From Desulfuromonadaceae bacterium (GTDB taxonomy: Bacteria; Desulfobacterota; Desulfuromonadia; Geobacterales; Pseudopelobacteraceae): a stretch of DNA of 64,000 bases. The notes beneath the pieces were generated by a model that was not told the origin of the DNA, searched no databases, and worked only from the letters and a program-made list of their open reading frames with translations. Below, one piece after another: positions 38,354 through 47,626 of the stretch. Location of the stretch: positions 48,739-112,738 of the forward strand of contig JAQTZV010000020.1 of NCBI GenBank assembly GCA_028687585.1, in the 5' to 3' direction. The translations under genes were made by a program, and so were the position numbers. The stretch's first letter is position 1. Each line of letters opens with the position of its first letter.

Positions 38354-39151
38354 TTACAAACATTGCGACCTGATAAATGCCGCCATTCCTGCAAGTGCCT
38401 CCTGCGGTGCCTGAAGATGCGGCGAATGAGCACAGCCCGGAATGATCAGCGTTTCTGTTCTTCCGGAGACACCCGCAGCGATTGCTGTAACCTGGGCAAG
38501 GGTGCCGTATTCATCGTTTTGCCCCTGAATTATCTGCAGGGGGCAGGTAATACCGGGAAGAGCCGCTTCCATATTCCAGTTCAGGTTCTCCGGCAGTAGC
38601 CAGATATCTGCCCAGCGGCGAAACATGGTATCGGTCCGGTCGCCATGGTATCTGGCAAGTTTTTCCCGCAGATTTCCGTTTTCAAAGGCGTTTACCGCCG
38701 TACGAATGCTGCTCACCGTCAACGCTTCGCAAAACACATGCGCTGCTTCAGCAATTACGGCTACCGGACTGTCGGGATAGCGGGACGCATACTGCAAACC
38801 TATGCTGCCGCCATCGCTATGACCGATCAGAATCGGTTTTTCAATTCCACATGCAGTTAATATCTCCGGGAGAACAGCTTCAGCTTCCCAACAAAAATGG
38901 TTATCGCTCCGAATTTCCTGAAGCTGCTCAGAACCTCCGGAACCGAGGCGATCATATATCAATGCCGGCAGATCAACCAATCGGGAAAGCATTTCCGGAA
39001 ATTCGCGCCAGAGTTCAATACAGCCAAGCCCTTCATGCAAGAAAATCAGAACCGGAGATTCCCGCAAGCTTTTCCCTGACGGTATAATCGTTCGAGCCCG
39101 GAGTCTATGGCCGGCTGCATGAAGGTAAAACGTACTTTCGGCTGGAATCAT
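38354..39151 (-). CDS. Alpha/beta hydrolase
   Basis: This 265-residue protein has the nucleophile elbow GHSDGGSIGLQ (serine in the G-x-S-x-G position), an acid candidate in GQNDEYGT and the terminal histidine in PGCAHSPHLQAP. The oxyanion segment is FLHEGLGCIELWREFPE. It is intercalated between ivd and liuB in the leucine oxidation run, so a thioesterase or ester hydrolase acting on a pathway intermediate is possible. The sequence alone gives no substrate. No signal peptide is seen. Confidence 0.85.
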   Translation of the reverse strand: MIPAESTFYLHAAGHRLRARTIIPSGKSLRESPVLIFLHEGLGCIELWREFPEMLSRLVDLPALIYDRLGSGGSEQLQEIRSDNHFCWEAEAVLPEILTACGIEKPILIGHSDGGSIGLQYASRYPDSPVAVIAEAAHVFCEALTVSSIRTAVNAFENGNLREKLARYHGDRTDTMFRRWADIWLLPENLNWNMEAALPGITCPLQIIQGQNDEYGTLAQVTAIAAGVSGRTETLIIPGCAHSPHLQAPQEALAGMAAFIRSQCL

Positions 39152-39207
39152 CTCAGCGGTATCCTTTCAATCACTTCAGCCGTCTGCAGAGCGGAAACAC
39201 GCAGATT

Positions 39208-40377
39208 CTACGCCGCCGTCTCACTGAAAAGCTCTCGTCCGATCAGCATCCGCCGGATTTCGCTGGTGCCTGCACCGATTTCGTACAGCTTTGCATCGCG
39301 CAGCAACCGGCCGGTCGGATATTCATTGATATAGCCATTGCCGCCAAGTATCTGAATCGCTTCCAGTGCCATCCAGGTAGCCTTTTCGGCAGCATACAAT
39401 ATTGCTCCGGCGGCATCCTTCCTGATCGCGTTTTTGCCGCTGCAGGCATGAGCGACTGCGTACACATAAGCACGGCAGGCATTCATGGTACTGTACATAT
39501 CGGCCAGCTTTCCCTGCATCAACTGGAACTCACCGATGGCCTTACCGAACTGCCGCCGTTCGTGAATATAGGGTATCACCACATCCATGCAGGCGCGCAT
39601 GATGCCGATAGGACCGCCAGCCAGGACTGCACGCTCATAGTCCAGACCGCTCATCAGAATCTTGACGCCATCGCCAATAGTGCCCATCACATTCTCAACA
39701 GGAACTTCACAATCCTCGAACACCAGTTCACAGGTATCGGAACCACGCATGCCGAGCTTATCGAGCTTTTGGGCCGTGGAAAATCCTTTGAAATCGTTTT
39801 CAATAAGAAACGCGGTAATTCCCTTGGATCCGGCATTTATGTCGGTTTTTGCATACACAAGCAGCGTATTTGCATGCGGGCCGTTGGTTATCCACATCTT
39901 TGTGCCATTTAACACGAAGCGGTCACCTTTGCGGTCGGCCCGAAGGCGCATACTTACAACATCAGATCCGGCACCGGCCTCACTCATTGCAAGGGAGCCG
40001 ACATGTTCACCGCTGATCAGTTTCGGCAGATAGCGCCGTTTCTGTTCTTCGCTGGCGTTGCGGTAAATCTGGTTGATGCAGAGATTTGAATGAGCGCCGT
40101 ACGCCAGGCCAACAGCGGCGGAGGCGCGACTGATCTCCTCAATGGTAACAACATGCTCAAGATAGCTCATGCCGGCGCCACCATATTCTTCAGAAACGGT
40201 AATGCCGTGTAGGCCCAGATCACCCATCTTGCGCCAGAGATCCATGGGAAAATGATTTTCGCGATCAATATCTGCTGCCCGTGGGGCAATTTCCGCCCGG
40301 GCAAACGCCTTTACCGTATCCCGCAATAAATCAGCGGTTTCACCCAGATCAAAATTTAAAGTCGGATATGAACTCAT
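39208..40377 (-). CDS. ivd: Isovaleryl-CoA dehydrogenase
   Basis: This 389-residue acyl-CoA dehydrogenase oxidises isovaleryl-CoA to 3-methylcrotonyl-CoA with FAD and passes electrons to ETF. FAD/substrate motifs are [19 protein letters not shown] and [20 protein letters not shown]. The catalytic glutamate is in the IVD-specific position [15 protein letters not shown], rather than near the C-terminus as in most family members. It is the promoter-proximal gene of the liu run; AAAGGAGG precedes its ATG, and a sigma-70 promoter lies at 40436-40464. Confidence 0.95.
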   Translation of the reverse strand: MSSYPTLNFDLGETADLLRDTVKAFARAEIAPRAADIDRENHFPMDLWRKMGDLGLHGITVSEEYGGAGMSYLEHVVTIEEISRASAAVGLAYGAHSNLCINQIYRNASEEQKRRYLPKLISGEHVGSLAMSEAGAGSDVVSMRLRADRKGDRFVLNGTKMWITNGPHANTLLVYAKTDINAGSKGITAFLIENDFKGFSTAQKLDKLGMRGSDTCELVFEDCEVPVENVMGTIGDGVKILMSGLDYERAVLAGGPIGIMRACMDVVIPYIHERRQFGKAIGEFQLMQGKLADMYSTMNACRAYVYAVAHACSGKNAIRKDAAGAILYAAEKATWMALEAIQILGGNGYINEYPTGRLLRDAKLYEIGAGTSEIRRMLIGRELFSETAA

Positions 40378-40435
40378 CTGTAACCTCCTTTGCTATCTGG
40401 CGCCGGTGTAAACAATGGCGCACAGACGTAAAAGC

Positions 40436-40464
40436 AACATAAGTCAGGGGTCGAAGTCTGTCAA
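40436..40464 (-). promoter_or_regulatory. Sigma-70 promoter for the ivd/liu operon
   Basis: On the minus strand TTGACA (40459-40464) and TATGTT (40436-40441) have a 17-base spacer. The start would fall near 40429, about 50 bases before ATG 40377. A second possible minus promoter, TTGACA with TATACA, lies further upstream near 40534-40555 and overlaps a dyad. Confidence 0.65.
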
Positions 40465-40539
40465 ACATTATTTTGATAACAACAAACAAGAATTTATATT
40501 AATTTATAAAACCCTTTGAATCACATTTGTATATTTTGC

Positions 40540-40555
40540 TTTACGTATATGTCAA
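40540..40555. promoter_or_regulatory. Candidate MerR/LiuR-type operator dyad
   Basis: TTTACGTATATGTCAA is an imperfect palindrome, with six of eight half-site positions matching. From memory it resembles LiuR sites (TTTACGT/ACGTmAA-type) controlling leucine degradation in proteobacteria. It overlaps a TTGACA on the minus strand. A MerR-family gene closes the adjacent liv cluster. Binding is inference. Confidence 0.35.
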
Positions 40556-40594
40556 CTTAAAATAAAACATATTTTTGCACAACTGTAATTTTGT

Positions 40595-40622
40595 TTGACA
40601 CCAGAATATAAACGATGATATT
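40595..40622 (+). promoter_or_regulatory. Sigma-70 promoter for the liv operon
   Basis: TTGACA (40595-40600) and GATATT (40617-40622) are spaced by 16 bases. Transcription would begin about 40629, directly before the 13-bp inverted repeat at 40633, leaving a leader of roughly 165 bases to livG. Confidence 0.5.
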
Positions 40623-40632
40623 TCAATGCCTG

Positions 40633-40689
40633 AAAGAGTGCAATACAGTTATTTTGTCAGCTTTTATCATTGCATTTATTGCACTCTTT
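40633..40689. repeat. 13-bp perfect inverted repeat in the livG leader
   Basis: AAAGAGTGCAATA (40633-40645) and TATTGCACTCTTT (40677-40689) are exact complements around a 31-base spacer. The position right after the predicted start suits either a repressor operator pair or a leader RNA hairpin; there is no U tract, so it is not a simple terminator. Confidence 0.7.
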
Positions 40690-40795
40690 ACGCCATACTG
40701 CCTTACGTCAAGGACAGAACAGAACCAACATCACTATTTTAGTCATTAATAACCACCGTTCTATCTGTAGCATGAATAACAAAGGGGTTGTTTCG

Positions 40796-41572
40796 ATGGT
40801 TCAGCTTTCCTGCAGTGATATACAACTCAATTTTGGCGGCGTACGCGCTCTTTCAGGCGTGTCCTTCGAAGTCCTCAGAGGCGAGATCTTTGCCATCATC
40901 GGCCCCAATGGTGCCGGCAAATCTTCAATGCTGAACTGTATCAGCGGATTGTACCACCCGCAACAGGGCAAAGTAATCTATGAAGACCATGATGTCACCC
41001 GCCTCCCACCGTTCGAGAGGACAAAGCGCGGCATGGCACGGTCATTCCAGAACATTGCCCTGTTTAAGGGGATGAGTGTTATTGACAACCTGATGATCGG
41101 TCGGCACCTCCATCAGCACTCCGGGCTGATTTCAGGTGGCCTTTACTACGGCCCGGCGCAGGTAGAAGAAACCAAACATCGTGAATATTGTGAAGAGATT
41201 ATTGAATTCCTTGAAATACAGAGTATCCGCAAATCGATTGTCGGAACTCTGGCCTACGGTTTCCAAAAGCGGGTAGAACTGGCGCGCGCACTGGCGCTTG
41301 AGCCGAAACTGCTCCTCCTTGACGAGCCGATGGCCGGCATGAACCTTGAAGAAACGGAAGACATGGTTCGCTTTATTCTGGACACCAATGAAACCCGTGG
41401 CATCACTATCATCATGATTGAGCACGATATGGGTGTTGTCATGGATATTTCAAATTCCGTCTGCGTACTCGATTTCGGTAAAAAAATTGCCGGTGGAACT
41501 CCTGAAGAGGTTCAGCAGGATCCGAACGTCATCAAGGCCTATCTTGGCGATGAAGATCCGGAGGGGCTCTAG
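40796..41572 (+). CDS. livG: Branched-chain amino acid-type ABC transporter ATP-binding protein LivG
   Basis: The ATG at 40796 follows AAAGGGG, giving 258 residues. Walker A is GPNGAGKS (36-43), Walker B LLLLDEPMAGM, and the H-loop region IIMIEHDMGVVMD. As usual for LivG, the signature is atypical (LAYGFQKRVELARAL). It powers uptake together with LivF, LivH and LivM. Upstream in-frame ATGs are less well served by a Shine-Dalgarno. The next gene, an acyl-CoA ligase, starts on the base after the stop codon. Confidence 0.93.
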   Translation: MVQLSCSDIQLNFGGVRALSGVSFEVLRGEIFAIIGPNGAGKSSMLNCISGLYHPQQGKVIYEDHDVTRLPPFERTKRGMARSFQNIALFKGMSVIDNLMIGRHLHQHSGLISGGLYYGPAQVEETKHREYCEEIIEFLEIQSIRKSIVGTLAYGFQKRVELARALALEPKLLLLDEPMAGMNLEETEDMVRFILDTNETRGITIIMIEHDMGVVMDISNSVCVLDFGKKIAGGTPEEVQQDPNVIKAYLGDEDPEGL

Positions 41573-43480
41573 GTGCAATTTGATCTTAACAACATGACAT
41601 TCCCCAAACTACTCAAGGCTCAGTCCGCGGCGTTTGGAACAAAGAAAACTGCGTTGCGGAAAAAAGGTCTCGGTATTTGGCAAAACTGTAACTGGCAGCA
41701 GTATCTTGATAATGTGCGAACCCTGGCGCTTGGCCTTCATTCCCTCGGATTTGGCAGTGGTCACAAACTCGCCATAATCGGCAATAACCGACCGGAGTCG
41801 GTTTTTGCCGAGATTGCAGCACAGGCGGCAGGCGGAATCGCTGTTTCCCTGTATCACGATTCAACCCCGCAAGAGATCGCAACAGCACTCATCCAATTTG
41901 ACGTTACCGTAGCAATTGTCGAAGACCAGGAACAGGTTGACAAACTCCTTGACCAACGGGAGCAACTTCCGAATCTTCACCGGATTATTCATATCCAAAA
42001 ACGCGGAATGCGAAAATATTGTGACGAGCGGCTTGTCACCTTTGAAACAGTTCAGGGGTTCGGCATGACTCTCGGTGACCAGCAGCCGGAGCTCTTTGAC
42101 ACGTTGATTGCGGCAGGTACAGGCGATGATATCGCTATTATTTGCCTGACTTCCGGAACAACCGGGCAGCCAAAAGGCGCCATGCTCTCATTCAGGAATC
42201 TGCTCAGTATGAGCCTCGCCCTCAATGAAGCTGATCCAAAAAATGTTCAAGATGAATTTGTCTCGCTACTCCCGCTTGCCTGGTTCGGTGAGCAACTCAT
42301 GTCAGTTGCGGCGCCACTTGTGGTTGGATATACGGTCAACTTTCCCGAAAAACAGGAAACTACCATGGCTGATTTGCGTGAGATCGGGCCGCATATCATG
42401 CTCTCGCCCCCCAAAGTATGGGAATCGATTGCTGCCTCGGTAAGCGTCAGAATGATGGATTCAACTCCCTTCAAAAAATTCATGTTCAATACGTTCATGC
42501 CGGTAGGTGAGCGCTATGCGGATTGCTTACTCTCCGGCACTTCACCGTCAGTATCGCTGAAGATTGGACGCTTCTTTGCGGACATACTTCTTTTCAGGGC
42601 CCTGAGAGATCGACTTGGCCTTTCCCATGTTCGTTCTGCACTGACCGGAGGCTCCTCACTCGGGACCAGTGTTTTCAGATTTTTCCATGCGATTGGGGTC
42701 AACCTGAAACAGCTCTACGGGCAGACCGAGATTGCAGGAGTGACTTGCATGCATCGCAACGGCTGTGTTAAAGGGACATCTGTCGGAGTGCCGCTTTCAG
42801 GCACCGAGATAAAGATCGATGAGAATGGCGAGGTCCTTTCAAAAAGTGATGGGCTCTTCAAGGGCTATTTTGGTGACGAAGTGGCTACCCGGCAAATTAT
42901 TACCGCAGATGGCTGGCTTAAGTCAGGTGATGCCGGATTCCTCGATTCAGATGGCCACCTTACTATTACGGACCGTATATGCGATGCGTTAACCCTTTCT
43001 GATGGTTCCCGATTCTCGGCACAACATATTGAAAACAATCTCCGTTTTTCGCCGTATGTTGCTGAAGCAGTTGTTTTTGGCGGTGGTTCGGCGCCGCTTG
43101 TGGCTCTGATCGGTATTTCCAGCCGCGTTGTTGGTAAATGGGCCGGCGACAACAAGCTTTCCTATATGACCTTTGCGGAATTAACGTCACTACCTGAAGT
43201 TATAGAACTGATTTCGGGAGAAGTTTCCAAGGTTAATGTCGGCCTTCCGGATATTGCAAGAATTTCGCGTTTTGCCGTTATCTACAAAGAGTTGGATGCT
43301 GATGAGGGAGAATTGACACGTACGGGTAAAGTTCGGCGGGAAGCAGTTGCAGTAATTTACAATAAAATTATCGATGCGCTACACGCGGAAACTGATGTTG
43401 TTTCGATTGACACCACAATTGATTTTCCCGATGGCAAGTCAGGTCATATCAGAACAACCGTAACGACCAGAAAAATCTAG
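41573..43480 (+). CDS. Long-chain-type acyl-CoA synthetase inserted in the liv operon
   Basis: GTG 41573 follows the livG stop immediately. The 635-residue ANL enzyme has ICLTSGTTGQPKGAMLSF, LYGQTEIAG, DGWLKSGDAGFLDSDGHL and a C-terminal ELTRTGKVRREAV with the catalytic lysine; length and layout resemble long-chain acyl-CoA synthetases (AMP-binding plus extended linker). Lying between livG and livH, it probably activates what the transporter imports, which would then be an acid rather than only an amino acid. The core segment DRICDALTLSDGSRF departs from the usual DRxKD(x)xKL form. Confidence 0.9.
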   Translation: MQFDLNNMTFPKLLKAQSAAFGTKKTALRKKGLGIWQNCNWQQYLDNVRTLALGLHSLGFGSGHKLAIIGNNRPESVFAEIAAQAAGGIAVSLYHDSTPQEIATALIQFDVTVAIVEDQEQVDKLLDQREQLPNLHRIIHIQKRGMRKYCDERLVTFETVQGFGMTLGDQQPELFDTLIAAGTGDDIAIICLTSGTTGQPKGAMLSFRNLLSMSLALNEADPKNVQDEFVSLLPLAWFGEQLMSVAAPLVVGYTVNFPEKQETTMADLREIGPHIMLSPPKVWESIAASVSVRMMDSTPFKKFMFNTFMPVGERYADCLLSGTSPSVSLKIGRFFADILLFRALRDRLGLSHVRSALTGGSSLGTSVFRFFHAIGVNLKQLYGQTEIAGVTCMHRNGCVKGTSVGVPLSGTEIKIDENGEVLSKSDGLFKGYFGDEVATRQIITADGWLKSGDAGFLDSDGHLTITDRICDALTLSDGSRFSAQHIENNLRFSPYVAEAVVFGGGSAPLVALIGISSRVVGKWAGDNKLSYMTFAELTSLPEVIELISGEVSKVNVGLPDIARISRFAVIYKELDADEGELTRTGKVRREAVAVIYNKIIDALHAETDVVSIDTTIDFPDGKSGHIRTTVTTRKI

Positions 43481-43563
43481 TCCGGCAATTCGGAAAAGAC
43501 TTTTCATAATTTTGTCGTATCATCGCAAAATAAATTTAAGCTTGCCAAAGCGGGGCAGCCATT

Positions 43564-44457
43564 ATGGACATCACGTTTCTTCTGCAGCTTATCATAAACG
43601 GCCTCGTGGTCGGCAGTATCTATGCTCTTGTGGCAACCGGATTCGTCATCATCTATAAAGCCAGTAGCGCCCTCAATCTTGCGCAGGGAGAATTTTTGAT
43701 GGTTGGGGCATACATCTGCCTTAATCTACTCTCAAAATACCATTTGCCGTTCTGGCAGGCAATTCTGATCACGTTCGTTTTTTCCGCAATTCTTGGCATG
43801 CTCATCGAGCGGCTGATTCTGCGGCCACTTATTGGCTCTCATCTCATATCTGTCATCATGGTCACCCTCGGCCTGTCAAGCATCCTGAAAGCACTTATTC
43901 AATTGGTTTATGGAACAGACACCATTCCTTTCCCGGAAGTGTTTCCAAGCGCTCCTGTTCAGATTGGACCGATTCCTGTTTCACAGGGATATCTGTACGC
44001 CATTGGCTGCGTTACAATTCTGGTAACCGTGCTCACCATGTTCTTCAAATACTCTAAAACCGGTGTGGCCATGCGTGCTACAGCATCGAGCCAGCAGGTC
44101 GCCCTCACAATGGGGATCAGCGTCAAGAAAATGTTCGCCATATCCTGGGCAATATCTGCAATGGTTTCCGCCGTTGGGGGGATACTGCTCGGTACAATAC
44201 GGGGCGGCATCGACATGTCGCTCAGCTTCATGGGGCTTAAAGTCCTTCCGGTCGTTATCCTGGGAGGACTTGACAGCATTTTAGGAGCGATCGTTGGCGG
44301 CGTTATTATTGGAGTCCTTGAGAATCTGTCAGGCGGTTATGTTGACCCTCTGGTCGGTGGCGGAGCAAAGGAAGTCGCTCCGTATATCGCTCTTATTTTG
44401 ATTCTGATGTTTAAACCTTACGGCCTGTTTGGCAAAAAGAAGATTGAGCGAGTGTAA
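43564..44457 (+). CDS. livH: ABC transporter permease LivH
   Basis: This 297-residue membrane permease begins FLLQLIINGLVVGSIYALVATGF, the typical LivH start, with about eight hydrophobic segments and the conserved SALNLAQGEFLMVGAY. GRP-like cytoplasmic loops MRATASSQQVALTMGIS and FMGLKVLPVVILGGLDSI match the family. It forms the channel with LivM. An 83-base gap after the ligase gene contains a weak SD (GCGGGGC). Confidence 0.93.
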   Translation: MDITFLLQLIINGLVVGSIYALVATGFVIIYKASSALNLAQGEFLMVGAYICLNLLSKYHLPFWQAILITFVFSAILGMLIERLILRPLIGSHLISVIMVTLGLSSILKALIQLVYGTDTIPFPEVFPSAPVQIGPIPVSQGYLYAIGCVTILVTVLTMFFKYSKTGVAMRATASSQQVALTMGISVKKMFAISWAISAMVSAVGGILLGTIRGGIDMSLSFMGLKVLPVVILGGLDSILGAIVGGVIIGVLENLSGGYVDPLVGGGAKEVAPYIALILILMFKPYGLFGKKKIERV

Positions 44458-44486
44458 ACTGTAGCATTTTTCTAAAGTGAGGCTCT

Positions 44487-45530
44487 ATGCGTTGCGGTGA
44501 CTTCAAAACTTCATATTCTGCAGACATGACTATCTTCGAGTCAAATAGTGCCCGTGTAATGATGGGATTATTTCTCTGCCTGTTATTTTCACTGCCGCTC
44601 TATACCCCCGGTTATCTGCTTGATATTGTCAATCGTATCGGAATTGCAATCATAGGTGCGATCGGCCTCAATATTTTGACCGGGTTCACCGGTCAGATTT
44701 CACTTGGTAATGCGGCATTTATGGCTATCGGCGCTTTTTCAAGCGGCTATTTTGGCACGAAGTTTGGTCTGCCGTTCTATTTCTGCATACCTCTTGCCGG
44801 ACTTATGACCGCTTTCTTTGGTATGTTTGTTGGAATTCCTTCCTTGCGCATAAAGGGGCTCTACCTTGCTATGGCAACTCTGGCAGCCCATTTTATCGTT
44901 GAGTTCCTGATTGTTAAATGGGAATCCGTTACCGGCGGCGTTGCCGGTCTCTCAATTCCAGCTCCAAAATTGGGCAGCTTTACTTTAAACTCTGACGCCA
45001 GACTCTTCTTCCTTATTTTTATTATTGTAATCATGGCCGTACTCTTTGCGAAAAACCTCTTTCGTACCAAAGTAGGCAAGGCATTTGTTGCTATTCGAGA
45101 TCAGGCTATTTCAGCTGAGGTTATGGGTGTAAACATTCTGAAATACAAACTACTCTCCTTTGGCATCAGCTCATTTTATGTCGGCGTCGCCGGTGCTCTC
45201 GTGTCCTATCAGGCTAAAATCATCTCTCCGGAAACGTTTCCGGTTACGGTAGCCATTGACTATCTTGGTATGATCATTATTGGTGGGCTCGGAAGTATTC
45301 TCGGTTCCATATATGGCGCAGTTTTTATAACGCTGCTCCCCGAACTGCTCAGGTTATCAACATCGGCATTAGCTGGATCTTTTCCTTTACTAGTAGCCAA
45401 ATTAGCGGCCACAAAAGAATTGGTCTTTGGTCTTTTTATCGTCATCTTTATCCTTTTTGAGCCTTCAGGTTTGGCTGCCCGCTGGCACAGCATCAAGAAT
45501 TATTGGAAGCTCTATCCATTCTCACACTAG
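44487..45530 (+). CDS. livM: ABC transporter permease LivM
   Basis: This 347-residue permease starts at ATG 44487, with GAGG four bases upstream; an internal ATG at 44526 lacks an SD. The family pattern NILTGFTGQISLGNAAFMAIGAF near residues 65-87 and the KVGKAFVAIRDQAISAEVMG loop are clear, with eight to ten hydrophobic segments. It partners LivH. The gene starts 29 bases after livH. C-terminus EPSGLAARW is standard. Confidence 0.93.
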   Translation: MRCGDFKTSYSADMTIFESNSARVMMGLFLCLLFSLPLYTPGYLLDIVNRIGIAIIGAIGLNILTGFTGQISLGNAAFMAIGAFSSGYFGTKFGLPFYFCIPLAGLMTAFFGMFVGIPSLRIKGLYLAMATLAAHFIVEFLIVKWESVTGGVAGLSIPAPKLGSFTLNSDARLFFLIFIIVIMAVLFAKNLFRTKVGKAFVAIRDQAISAEVMGVNILKYKLLSFGISSFYVGVAGALVSYQAKIISPETFPVTVAIDYLGMIIIGGLGSILGSIYGAVFITLLPELLRLSTSALAGSFPLLVAKLAATKELVFGLFIVIFILFEPSGLAARWHSIKNYWKLYPFSH

Positions 45531-45557
45531 CAGCACACCACAGAAAGGGAGGTAGGT

Positions 45558-46739
45558 ATGAAAACAGGAAAAGTAATTGCGTTACTGGCAGCAGCAGCAA
45601 CACTCGCATCAACAGCATTTGCTGCTGATACGATCAAGGTCGGCGGATTATGGGATTTGACCGGAGCCACCGCAGATGTCGGCAAACCGTTTGCTGACGG
45701 TGCACAGGACGCCATCGCTATGATCAACGAGAAGGGTGGAATCAACGGTAAAAAGATTGAGCTTATAAATGTCGACTACGCCTATAAAATTCCACAGGCA
45801 GCCGCTGCATACAAGAAATTTGTCGAGTCGGACAAGGTTGTAATGATAAATGGTTGGGGATCAGGTGACACAGAAGCACTTAGAGATGACATCACCAAGG
45901 ACAAGATCCCCTTTTTCTCGGCCTCCTTTTCTGGCCACCTGACCGATCCGACCAAAACTCCGTTTAATTTTTTCGTCGGGGCGAGCTACTCTGACCAGAT
46001 CAGAGGTTTCCTCGATTTTGTCAAAAAGAACTGGAAAGGTAAAGTGCCGGCAAAAGTTGCCTTTATCTACCCAAATCACGGATTCGGCAAGGCACCAATC
46101 GAAGCAGGCAGGCAATATGCCAAGGAGTTGGGTATTGAACTGGTACATGAAGAGATTATTCCAACACCAGTTCAGGATGTAACATCAAACCTCCTCAGCA
46201 TGCAGAAAAAAAGTCCGGACTATGCCTATGTTCAGACGACAGTTGCTCCGTGCGCGAATCTACTCAAAGATGCCAAAAAACTCGGCATCAAGACCATCTT
46301 TTTCCTTGGCAACTACGGCATGACTGAGGCACTCCCCAAACTTGCCAAAGATGCCGCTGAAGGCGTCTACGGCATGGCGACTCACGCCGCATATGGTGAA
46401 AATGTTAAAGGTATGAAAGCATTACTGGACTGGAATAAAAAACATTCACCAAAAGCTGAGCGGGATACCGTCTATGTACGCGGTTGGTCATATGCCGTTG
46501 TCTGGGCTGAAGGCCTCCGAATCGCCGATAAAAATAAGCAGCTCAATGGTGAAGGAATTAAAAAAGCTCTTGAAACCCTCAAAAACTTTGACACCGGCGG
46601 TCTGGTGCCTCCAATAACCTACACTGCAACAGACCACCGCCCGACCACAAAAACGACTGTTTATGTAATCAAAGGCGGTAAGATGACCAAAGTAACAGAC
46701 ATGGAAACACCACGCAGAAAAGAGTGGCTTGGACTGTAA
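45558..46739 (+). CDS. livK: Periplasmic substrate-binding protein LivK-type
   Basis: This 393-residue protein has a cleavable signal peptide (KTGKVIALLAAAATLASTAFA, cleavage before ADTIKVGG) and no lipobox cysteine. The mature part is a type I periplasmic binding protein: GLWDLTGATADVGKPFADGA, IGWGSGDTEALRD-like INGWGSGDTEA and PNHGFGKAPIEAGRQYA. It captures the ligand, which could be a branched-chain amino or organic acid; specificity is not readable. SD AGGGAGG is strong, in keeping with high expression, and a hairpin follows the gene. Confidence 0.92.
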   Translation: MKTGKVIALLAAAATLASTAFAADTIKVGGLWDLTGATADVGKPFADGAQDAIAMINEKGGINGKKIELINVDYAYKIPQAAAAYKKFVESDKVVMINGWGSGDTEALRDDITKDKIPFFSASFSGHLTDPTKTPFNFFVGASYSDQIRGFLDFVKKNWKGKVPAKVAFIYPNHGFGKAPIEAGRQYAKELGIELVHEEIIPTPVQDVTSNLLSMQKKSPDYAYVQTTVAPCANLLKDAKKLGIKTIFFLGNYGMTEALPKLAKDAAEGVYGMATHAAYGENVKGMKALLDWNKKHSPKAERDTVYVRGWSYAVVWAEGLRIADKNKQLNGEGIKKALETLKNFDTGGLVPPITYTATDHRPTTKTTVYVIKGGKMTKVTDMETPRRKEWLGL

Positions 46740-46755
46740 TCAAAACGTACATTTT

Positions 46756-46779
46756 GAAGGGGGGCATTTGCTCCCCTTC
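46756..46779 (+). terminator. Stem-loop between livK and livF
   Basis: GAAGGGG (46756-46762) pairs exactly with CCCCTTC (46773-46779) over a short loop, followed by TTCTC. Similar stems behind binding-protein genes stabilise the upstream message or partly terminate, giving more binding protein than transporter. No long U run, so full termination is doubtful. Confidence 0.6.
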
Positions 46780-46802
46780 TTCTCAAACACGGGGCACACC
46801 AC

Positions 46803-47594
46803 ATGCTGACCATTAGTAATGCAGAAGTTATATATAATCGCGTAATTCTAGTACTGAAAGGTCTCTCTCTGCATGTACCCGAAGGTAAGATTGTTGCACT
46901 ATTGGGTGCTAATGGTGCAGGAAAAAGTACTACGCTTAAAGCGATTTCAGGACTACTCAAATCCGAGGAAGGTGAAGTCTCGGCCGGCTCTATCGAGTTT
47001 ATGGGTGAACGGATCAATAATTTGGATCCTGAAGATATCGTTCGAAAAGGAATCTTCCAGGTTATGGAAGGACGTAGAGTTTTTGAAGATCTTACTATTG
47101 ACGAGAACCTGATAGTCGGTGGACACACCCGCAAAGATGCTGCCGGCTTTAAACGAGATAAAGAGCTTGTCTATGATTATTTTCCTCGGCTACGTGAACG
47201 ACGCAACCAGTTATCCGGATTCCTGAGCGGTGGCGAGCAGCAGATGCTTGCCATCGGCAGGGCTCTTATGGCGAGGCCCAGGTTGATGCTGCTCGATGAG
47301 CCGTCTCTTGGAATCGCACCACTGCTCGTTCAAGAGATTTTTCAGCTTATAAAGAAAATTAATACCGAGGAAAAAACGACCATACTGTTAGTTGAACAAA
47401 ATGCCAACATTGCCTTCAGCATCTGTGATCATGCCTACATAATGGAGGGTGGTCGCGTTGCAATGAGCGGAACAACTGAACAGATGAAGTCGAATGACGA
47501 CGTTAAAGAGTTTTATCTGGGAATTGGTGAAGGCAAAGAGAAAAAAAGTTATCGGGAACTAAAGAGCTACAAACGGCGAAAACGATGGCTGTAA
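46803..47594 (+). CDS. livF: ABC transporter ATP-binding protein LivF
   Basis: This 263-residue ATPase has Walker A GANGAGKS (35-42), the signature LSGGEQQMLAIGRAL and Walker B LMLLDEPSLGIAP. It is the second ATPase of the Liv transporter. The C-terminus carries about 20 extra, strongly basic and charged residues (EGKEKKSYRELKSYKRRKRW), a tail also seen in members associated with ligase-containing operons. SD GGGG lies eight bases before the ATG. Confidence 0.93.
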   Translation: MLTISNAEVIYNRVILVLKGLSLHVPEGKIVALLGANGAGKSTTLKAISGLLKSEEGEVSAGSIEFMGERINNLDPEDIVRKGIFQVMEGRRVFEDLTIDENLIVGGHTRKDAAGFKRDKELVYDYFPRLRERRNQLSGFLSGGEQQMLAIGRALMARPRLMLLDEPSLGIAPLLVQEIFQLIKKINTEEKTTILLVEQNANIAFSICDHAYIMEGGRVAMSGTTEQMKSNDDVKEFYLGIGEGKEKKSYRELKSYKRRKRWL

Positions 47595-47626
47595 TCAATT
47601 GATTTACCTGTCGAAGGGGTTTTCTT

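Larger units (their letters stand above)
40378..40795. other. 418-bp divergent control region between liu and liv operons
   Basis: This AT-rich stretch separates ivd (minus) from livG (plus) and contains no convincing gene. It holds a sigma-70 promoter toward ivd, another toward livG, and a 13-bp perfect inverted repeat just after the livG start of transcription. There is also a TTTACGT-centred dyad at 40540-40555 and a CCTT-N5-AAGG dyad around 40701-40713. These are listed separately where clear. Confidence 0.6.

Noticed and set aside
40378..40795. A sigma-54 (GG-N10-GC) promoter for liu or liv
   Set aside because: TGGC-like stretches exist near 40397, but none has the required GG/GC spacing; sigma-70 boxes fit better.
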